Positions 56,090-64,000 of a stretch of DNA of 64,000 nt are shown piece after piece. Made by a program: the position numbers and the translations under genes. Below the pieces are notes generated by a model, which saw nothing but the letters and a program-made list of their open reading frames with translations, had not been told where the DNA came from and did no database searches. Numbering within the stretch: the first letter of the stretch is position 1; every line of letters starts with the position of its first letter. The DNA lies in contig JAJEKV010000553.1 in NCBI GenBank assembly GCA_021234155.1, positions 62,001 through 126,000 of the forward strand. The letters run 5' to 3'. Origin of the DNA: Isoetes taiwanensis (taxonomy: Eukaryota; Streptophyta; Lycopodiopsida; Isoetales; Isoetaceae).

Positions 56090-57430
56090 ATATGATGTAT
56101 AATGGTAGCACAATGTATAATGTATATTTTAAGCCCAAGCATAAATCGAAAAACAACCATGAAACATCTGGAAACATGATAGAGGCAAGAGCATTGAAAA
56201 AGCCAATGCAACCATTGTAATGCTCAGATCGCCAAAAAAGAGGAGAACAACGTTCACGAATATGAAAAAAGAAAATCAACCCTCATAGTGCATAATAAGC
56301 ATAGCATTGGAAACCCGGTTGGAGACAGGTATATATAGGAAAAAAAGGCAAATTCAAATGATCTTTAGAACATAAAAGGTCAAAATAGATCGCGTGAATG
56401 CAACATATAGGGATAATATCAAGGTAAACAACAAGAATAGCCCGAAAAAAACATAAGGTGCGGAGATGAAAAGGACAATACATGTAGAATAATATGCCAC
56501 ATGGACGGTTCGCCCGATGCTAAAAGCAATATACACGTGCAAAAACACACCGTATGGAAAAACACTTTAATGATCAAGCTAAACCCAGGACAAATGCACC
56601 CATAAGTTCAAAGGCCAATGCTCTCCCATCATCTAAAAAGAAATTTCAAACCACGGGGCATCAAAAAACAAGATAAACCACAAGTCTTGAAAAATAGAAC
56701 CCAACAACTATGGGAAACCTAGAATGTGGAAGATAACACCACCCGAATAATATACCACGATAATAAGCATAACATGGAAACTAGGTTGCGACACAGGTAT
56801 ATAGGAAAAAAAGCAAATTCAAATGGCCTTAGAACATAAAAAGTCAACAACCATGTAGCGGATAATGCAAAAAAACATGCCAACATAAAGCGAAACCATA
56901 TTGTCAACCATAACGCATAAAAAAGATAACAACCATGAAACATCGGAAACATATAGAGGCAATAGCGTGAAAAAGCAAAATGCAACCATGGTAATGCCCG
57001 TCTGCCCAAAAGGGAGAACAACGTTCAAGAATATGAAAAAGAAAATCAACCCTCATAGTGCATAATAAGCACTGGCGTAAAACCAAGTGGAACATCATTA
57101 TATAGGAAAAGGCAAATCGAATGATGCGAACATAAAAAAGTCAAAATAGATCACGTGAATGCAACATCGGGGATAATATCAAGGTAAACAACAAGAATAG
57201 CGAAAACATAAGGTGCGAGAGATGAAAAGGACAATACATGTAGAATAATATGCCACCACGGACCGGTTCGCCCCTATGCTAAAAAGCAATATACGCGTGC
57301 AAAAACACACCTTATGGAAAAACACTTTAATGACCAAGTTAAACCCATACAAATGCACCCATAAGGTCCAAAAGGCCAATGCTCTCCCATGCGTCCTAAA
57401 AAGAAATTCCAAACCAGCGGGAATGACACA
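56090..57430. repeat. Large imperfect tandem duplication (~500 bp copies, ~777 bp period)
   Basis: 56157-56660 is repeated at 56934-57425. Both carry GAGAACAACGTTCA, CAACCCTCATAGTGCATAAT, AATATCAAGGTAAACAACAA, GGACAATACATGTAGAATAA and CAATGCTCTCCCAT. A third partial copy (56750-56860) lies between them. The copies differ by many small indels, often at CAG/CTG or homopolymers. Confidence 0.92.
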
Positions 57431-60400
57431 TGTCGGACAAAATTGAATATGTAACAAGATGAATGCGTAACAAATAACCCCAAAATATTATGCTAAGGAT
57501 TACGAAATGAAATGGACATGGGAGCAATCACGACAAATAGGAAACATGCTAAACCCACGGTTGCACAATGAAAATCCATAAGGTCTATTCATTATATGCC
57601 AAGGTAGAAAACCCGCCAAGAGTAGTTACCGGGGAGTGTTCGCGTAGTAATGTGTTCAACCTCAAATGCACAAATGAGAAGAGGCAGAAGAAAATAAAAA
57701 GAGCACCACAAGATTAGAAATTGAACATTGGCAAAATATGAGCACATATAAGTTTGTTTTCGGACCAAATTGTACATATGACAAAATTGAAAATTCCCAT
57801 ATGAAAGCAAGTCATGTACCATATTCACCTCTTTATGAAATCGCATGCAAGAATGCCCTCATGAAAAAAACAATCCAATGATTAATCAGTAACCATACTC
57901 AAGCGAATTAATGCAAAGCAATATGGACAAAGCGAATACCCCACACGGGACTCAACTTATATAAAAACACGACACATCCAAATGATGTATGCCCCAAGTC
58001 CGAATCAAACAAGGCAAAAATTAATCCCTATGGCAATAATATCGTAATATATAGCGATGGAATGATGTGATGGAGGTAAAGGATGGAGCTCATAAAGCGA
58101 GAAAAAAAAAAAAGTAATTAGAAGCTACAAATCGATGGAGAAGACAAAAAATAATTTGTGTCCAGTGGCAACACTGGATCAAGCGGACGACTTCAAAATA
58201 AAAAAGCATCGCCCTTCTTTGGATGCAATAAGCGAGATGCCATCTAGTGGATCTGTAGCCATGGGAGATCGGCCTTCTGGCGACCCCATCGGCAAGGATC
58301 TCAGCGAGAGAAAAGAAAGAAAGGAGGCGGAGGGGTTCATGGATGAGTTGGAAAAACAAAGAGGAAGTCGAAATTTGGTGAGGTCTTTATGGACGTCGGT
58401 TTAACCTCAATGAGAAGCAAAGGTCGTAAGCAGCTCCATCTATAGCTAGCGCACATCTTTGCTATAAAATGTCGGAAACAAACAAGGATGGATGGGTGTA
58501 TCTAAAAAGGATATGTTGGGATCCACTGAGCGATCAGATCCACAGTCTCAATAAGGATATTTGGGGATCACGGAGCCATCGAAACAAAACCCTGTGGCAT
58601 AGACTTGTGGTGATTTACAAATTACAAATTACAAGAGCAATAGGTTAGAAGCACAGAAGAAGACCTTTGGAAACGACCCAGCATGCCCGATTTGAACAGA
58701 GGGCGAATACGAAAAGGATGGTGAGCGGAAAAACTTTGCGGTTGAGGATGAGGTAAGTGCGAGAAAGCGGTAGAAAATAGAAAATAGAGAAGCGATTGAA
58801 GAGATGGGAAGGACATGGAAAATCTCCTAGAAGTGCAGTTGTTGGAACTCCAATAAAAAATCAACAAAAGACCACGATGAACAAAGGAAAACTGGCTGTT
58901 GAGAGACCAGCCTAGATGCCATGCTAAATTGGAAAAAAGGGTAAGATAGGAATGCGCAAGCGAGAGGAAGATAGGAGTTTGCGAGGTTAGACATCTGGAG
59001 GTGAAGAAACGTGACCCGCCCGGCGGTTGCCATAAGCTCCGGCCGATCCCATGGTCCAATGGTAACTTAATGATCCGGCGATCAGTCTGTTGTAGCGTCG
59101 TGGCTGACTGCTGCGAGTAAGCTCCCACTGACCAGCGGATGGCACAATGCCGGTGGATACGGGCGGGCTTTGCGCATGGTGGCGGCCCACTGGGGAACTC
59201 CATGCGACCAATGATGCATCTTTGGAAAAACGGAATCTGCTCCTCCCCTCTGTCGGAAATGCCCTTAAAAAACCACGGGAGAAACACAAGCGAGCGGGGC
59301 CGAGAGAGCCATTTTTATTTGCATGTAGATTGCTTGGTGCCCTTGTCGCTACACCCACTCTTGGCTACCACATCGTCGAGTGCAACTACATCTGGATTTA
59401 AAAGCGCTTCACACACATGCTTCTATAATCTAAAGCAAACAGAGCGGATGGATGCAAAAGATATTGGGATCCACTTAGCCAGCAGGCAGAACCGTAGAAG
59501 TGAAAACATACATGAAGTAGAAAGAAAATGCAAAATCACAAAGCACAAAAGCAGTTTCACAATCCACGTGATAATCCCATAGTTGCGACCCGGATCTTGC
59601 GATCAAATTTGCTATAAACACGGAAAATTATGGATTCTCAAATAAACCAACCGAGAGAAAAGGAGACCGCCATACCAGCCATACCGCAAATGGCGGATCA
59701 TGAGTGCGCATGCAAGGATTGAAAAAAAATTGGATCATGAAATGTTGCGGGAAAGGATTGGAAAGGAAGATTGGAGCATCGTCGAGTCCGCGGGGAAAAG
59801 GATTTGTTTGAGCGAGGCGGGGTGAAAGAGGGCGGGAACCAAAAGCTACGAGAGGATAAGAAGAGGCGCTATGAGAAGGCCCGATAACTTAGAGGCAAAA
59901 GCGGAAATGGCCTAATATATTTTCGTCCCTTCGAATGTCGATCGATGGCTCGGATCGATGGGATATGTATAAGATTATTCTATGTGTGCCTTGAAAGCGA
60001 TGTACCCATGGTGTATATGACATGTTAAAATATGTAACACAGCTTCTCACGAGTAGGATTGGGGACATTGATTGAGTGGCGCGGCGTGGCCATTGGATTA
60101 TGGATGAGTCATGCATGAGGCATGCATGGCCATGCATGAAAGGCATGCAACACATCCCGGACCATCGGATCAAAAGGGGAAGCGAAAGCATGGCCCTTGA
60201 TTTTTATAAGGAAGGTGCAAGAAGCTTCCTTAAAAGTGGATTTGATGCAACCAATCTCAACCGTTAGATCAGGGGGGAGGAGAAATCCTAGCCATTCAAT
60301 TTCTTATTAAATTAGAGTTTTTATATTAAAGGAGGTGAGGTGGGACCCTTTATTTAATGAAAAGATAGTGAGGTGGCAACTCATTAATTATGAAACTTTC

Positions 60401-60544
60401 TTGGAAGCTTCTTTTTGCATCGCCTTCAAGCGACTTTATCTTCTTTGGTGGAGGTCTCGGATCAAAGTGGGACCCATGCCATTGGATTCCTCTCATCAAA
60501 ATGCTTTTCAATGAGTAGTGGTTTGGCATCATTAGTGCAATGTT
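57431..60544. other. Unassigned, purine-rich to mixed; ORFs without known domains
   Basis: A plus-strand frame at 58135-58404 (Lys/Glu-rich, with PSSGSVAMGDRPSGDPIG), frames on both strands at 58622-59582, and a CATGCATG-rich patch at 60100-60150 are the only notable items. None of the proteins shows a motif I recognise. Opposing long frames over the same bases make it unlikely that all are real. Confidence 0.35.
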
Positions 60545-61800
60545 GGATAATCTAGGGGAATATTCATAGAATCTAAGGGAATCTAAGAGAATCTATGTAA
60601 TCTAGAGGAATCTTGGGATAATCTTTGAAAGTCAAAGGGAATCTCAAGAGAATCTTAAAGGAATCTATGGGAATCTCAAAAGAATCTAGGGAATCTAAGA
60701 AAGCTTCAAAAAGGTTTACTAATCGAGGGAAATATTGATGGGATCTTACCGGATCTAAGGGGATATTCATAAAACTTAAGGGAATCTAGGAGAATCTACA
60801 TAGAATCTTGGAGAATCTAAATGAATCTTCAAATAATCTTTGAAAATCTAGAGGAATCTTTATAGAACATTAAAAATGTAGGGGGATCTTTGTGGAATCT
60901 TAGGGGAATGAGAGATTCCAAGGGATCTAGGGAACTTTTGGCGGTAAGTGTGTTCTCTGAGGGGAATCTTCATAGAATCTAAGGGAATCTAGAAGAATCT
61001 ACTTGGAATCTTGGAGAATCTAGAGGAATCTTAGGATAATATTTGGGAATCTAAAGAAATCTTAAGAGAATATTTAAGAATCTAAAAAGGAATCTAGAGG
61101 AATCTTGGGACAACCTTTGGAATCAAGAAAATGTGAAAGAATCTTAAAGGAATCTATGGGAATCAAAAGAATATAGGGGAATCTAAGAGAATGCGCAAAA
61201 AATATTTGAGAATCTAGGGGAATCTCGATGGAATCTTAGAGAATCTATTGGAATCTTGATAGAATCTAAGGGAATCTAGGAGAATCTACATATAATCTTA
61301 AGGAATCTAAAGGAATCTTGATTTAGTAGAACCTTAGGAATCTAGGGGATGTTTATGGAATTTTAGGGGAATTTAGGGGAGTCAAGGGGATCTAGGGGAA
61401 TCTTTGATACTAGGTGTGTTCTCTGAGGGGGATCTTCGTAGAATCTAAGGAAATCTTGAAGAATCTACAAGGAATCTTGAGGAATCTTAAAAGATAATCT
61501 ATGGGAATCTAGGGAATCTCAAGAGAATCTTAAAAGGAATCTCGGGGAATCCTCATAAAATCTTTTGAGTATCTAAAGAATCTTGGTGGAATCTTGGAGA
61601 ATCTCTATAGAATCTTCATCGCATGACTTTAAATTTGATTTCTACTCGAATTTGTACAATTCCTTGAGGAATAATCCTCGGATCTTGGGGAATATAAGCG
61701 AACATTGATGGAATCTCATAGTATCTAGAGAATTTTTTCTAGAGTCTTGAAGAATCTAGGAGAATCTTTATAGGATCTTCGTTGGAAGGCACTACATTTG
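60545..61800. repeat. AGATTC array 2, inverted (GGAATCT on plus strand)
   Basis: Imperfect GGAATCTANG units in the orientation opposite to array 1. GTGTGTTCTCTGAGGGG recurs near 60948 and 61407, suggesting a higher-order period of about 460 bp. The motif GAATCTACATAGAATCTTGG, the reverse of array 1's marker, recurs as well. Confidence 0.9.
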
Positions 61801-61814
61801 GCTTCTAGTCGAAT

Positions 61815-61906
61815 TTGTACAGTCCCTCATAGTACAATAACTTGTATATATATATATATCCCTTATCATAATATATATATATACAAGTGGTTGTACTATG
61901 AAGGAC
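61815..61906. repeat. AT-rich hairpin at the junction of arrays 2 and 3
   Basis: CAGTCCCTCATAGTACAAT followed by ACTTGTATATATAT pairs with ATATATACAAGT followed by GTTGTACTATGAAGGACTG. The stem is about 35 bp with few mismatches. Beyond it, the two flanking arrays are in opposite orientation. Confidence 0.9.
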
Positions 61907-61939
61907 TGCATGATGTCGACCCTGCAAAATACACCAGTG

Positions 61940-63130
61940 TGGAAGATTTCCCTACATTGTCCCAAGATTCGCCTAAAGATTTCCCTTAGATTATACGAAG
62001 ACTCCCTTAGGTTATCATAGATTCCACCGAGATTCTCCTATATTCTCAAAAGTTCTCTCATGATTCAGATAGATTTTCCAAGACAATATGTAAATTTTCG
62101 TAGATTGTTTAAGATCCTATAATGATTCCCGTAGATTCTTAGATATTCTATAAAGGTTCTCTAGATTAACTTCAGATTCCTTTGGATTTCCAAAGATTAT
62201 CCCAAGGTTCATCTAGATTCGCCATGATTCTATGTAGGTTCTCTTGGAGTCTCTTAGTTTATATGAAGATTCTTCTAGATTTTCCAAAATCCCAGCAAAA
62301 TACCTAGATTTCGGAAGGTTTTATGAAAATTCCTTTAAATTTTGTTAGATTTTTTGAGGATCCCCTTAGATTCTTCAAGGTTACATCAAGACTCCCCTAG
62401 ATTTTCAAAGATTCCATCAAAATTTGCCATGTTACACAAAAATTCTCCTCTAGATTCTCAAATATCCTATAAAGGTTCCATGGTTTCCTATAAATTTTCT
62501 CAAAATTCTTCTAGATTCCCAAAAATTGATCCAGATCCATCCTGATTCCCACAATTCTATGTACATTATATTGGATCTCCTTAGATTTCATGAAGATTCC
62601 TCTAGATTTTATAACATTCCATCAAGATTCTCAAAGTGTCACTTAGATCCTACAAATATTCTCTTAGATTCTCTAAGATTCCACCAACATTCCCCTAGAT
62701 TCTCGAAGATCCCATAAAGATCGTCTAGATTCTCAAAGATTTTCTGAAGGTTCATGTATGATACCCGAGATTCTATGAAAATTCTCTAAGATTTTATCAA
62801 GATTCTCTTAGATCCTCAAATATTTTATGAAAATTCCCATAGATTCCCATAGATCCTCTGAGGACTCACGAAGTGCCTAAGGTCCTCTTGGGATTCCCCA
62901 GAATTCTCATAGGTTCTATTGAGATTCCTCTAGATTCCTGAACATGCCATGCAGATTCCCCTAGATTCTCTTAAATCACTGTAGGTTTTATAGGATTATA
63001 AGATTCTAGGAAGCCTGATAGAATATGATCACATTGGCTCCAACAGCACCAGTTCAAGGCTTATCTAGTCCTAGATTCATTCATTTTTCGTGAAGATTCA
63101 CCTAGAATTTCTCTAGATTCTCATAGATTA
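61940..63130. repeat. AGATTC array 3 (same orientation as array 1)
   Basis: Imperfect AGATTCYYNTAGATTC units, with GATTCTATGTAGGTTCTC-type markers at about 62228 and 62555. It fades out near 63130. Confidence 0.9.
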
Positions 63131-64000
63131 CCATAGACTTTGCAAGGCTCGATGGTTCTAAGAAGACTCCTGGTATTGAACTCATTGGCTACAACTGATG
63201 TGGTTTCTGCGGTTATCTGTCTGTTACCATCAAACCGGAGCTGGCATCTAGTCCCATCATCCATATTTGTTTGTAGTACAGCTCCACAGAATCAAAAGCC
63301 TAATCATTTTTGCTACTGCGTGTACAATCGGGAAGCTTGCTTGGTAGCTAGTCTTCGCTTCATGATCATTTCAAGCCAATATGGTCACAAAAGTTTGGCA
63401 ACAATATGGTCACGAAAAAAATTGTTAACACATTGTAAAAAATGGGCGAATTACCACTAAAAGGCCTAGCGTGTAGGTATATTTTGCAATACTTGTATGT
63501 GGATGCAATTATGGCAATGGTCTATTATTCGTGGCTGAGAGAGCATAGATCTCAAAAAGCATACATATTAAGTTTAGTACAACACAAACTTTAGGTGCTT
63601 TATTCGTCCAGTTCCCCTGGATATAGTAGTTAGTTTAAATTGGTCACTCAATAATTCATTTACATAGACATGTATTTCCAAACTCTATAAATTTAATCAC
63701 CAAGCATAAACCGTTATTTCTAGGGAAAGCCATGCGTTCAGGGCCGCAGCTTAATAATCTTCAAGGGGATCGATCATCACAGCTTACACCCACAAATAAA
63801 GTTCAATCATGAAATCATGAAGCGACCACTGTGGCCACATGACTCTAAGGTCATGGCCGAAATCTGCAATAACAAAAACACCACGAAAATTCAGACAGGT
63901 TGCATAGTTCCATACATGTTGCAGAATCGCATGAACAACACTCAGACCCATGAAGCGCACAGTATATCCCATTTTGAAGCACACAGCATATCCTTTTCAA
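63131..64000. other. Unassigned, possibly the edge of a gene on the minus strand
   Basis: Minus-strand stretches at about 63290-63170 (MDDGTRCQLRFDGNRQITAE) and 63960-63800 (FRGVFVIADFGHDLRVMW) look exon-like, but no family was recognised and the sequence runs off the window. Confidence 0.3.

Noticed and set aside
54216-57483. Series of minus-strand Phe/Leu/Cys-rich frames resembling membrane proteins
   Set aside because: They follow from the purine-rich plus strand and repeat with the duplicated modules.
58622-59582. Long opposing frames (221 codons minus, 147 codons plus) as genes
   Set aside because: They overlap on opposite strands, have no motifs, and composition suggests chance openness; left as unassigned.
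60100-60150. CATGCATG cluster as seed-type RY promoter elements
   Set aside because: No TATA box or credible gene start follows within a few hundred bases.

Overview
The window looks like nuclear DNA of a land plant with a large, repeat-rich genome. The evidence is remnants of Ty1/copia and Ty3/gypsy elements, a complete non-autonomous LTR element, an NB-ARC/LRR resistance-gene fragment, plant-style TATA promoters, a GT-AG intron, and broken copies of ordinary eukaryotic genes. A fern or another seed-free vascular plant is my guess only. No intact long gene is visible. Almost every recognisable coding segment is broken by frameshifts, stops or truncation. No rRNA gene, functional tRNA gene or CRISPR array was seen.

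Layout. 1-4.1 kb: degenerate Ty1/copia element on the minus strand, interrupted by another repeat. 4.6-6.7 kb: gene-fragment cluster with an FCP1-like HAD phosphatase fragment (+), a Ulp1-like cysteine protease fragment (+), and a Cys-rich transposase-like fragment (-) converging on the protease. 6.9-14.6 kb: repeat block made of two inverted copies of a GT-rich composite repeat, an 18-19 bp satellite, and ~150 bp direct repeats. 15.2-15.6 kb: weak gene candidate. 16.1-18.7 kb: transposase-like coding remnant (-) of the 'LDNC-GQNKN / GHTHEDVDALFG' type, with an internal 335 bp tandem duplication. 19.7-20.2 kb: small gene candidate with TATA box and one intron. 20.9-21.5 kb: two inverted gypsy integrase tails. 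23.9-24.3 kb: an inverted repeat pair. 25.0-26.4 kb: cyclophilin pseudogene and NLR fragment (-).

27.8-30.9 kb: a 3.08 kb LTR element with ~701 bp LTRs and a 5 bp target duplication. A second copy of the uninterrupted target lies just downstream. 35.5-36.8 kb: a tandem array built on AGATTC. 36.8-38.9 kb: PYROXD2-like oxidoreductase exons (-). 39.5 and 49.1 kb: C-terminal and N-terminal halves of SET-domain sequences. 50.1-51.1 kb: two unrelated ~100-110 bp tandem repeats, one strikingly GC/CpG-rich. 53-57.4 kb: A/G-rich duplicated modules. 60.5-63.1 kb: two more AGATTC arrays forming a ~2.6 kb palindrome-like structure around an AT-rich hairpin.

The genes do not form a working pathway. Most of the recognised parts are mobile elements and captured or decayed host genes. 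One technical caution affects every reading-frame call. Near-identical duplicated segments differ unusually often at CAG/CTG versus CGG/CCG-like sequences, sometimes with indels, so part of the apparent decay may be consensus error.
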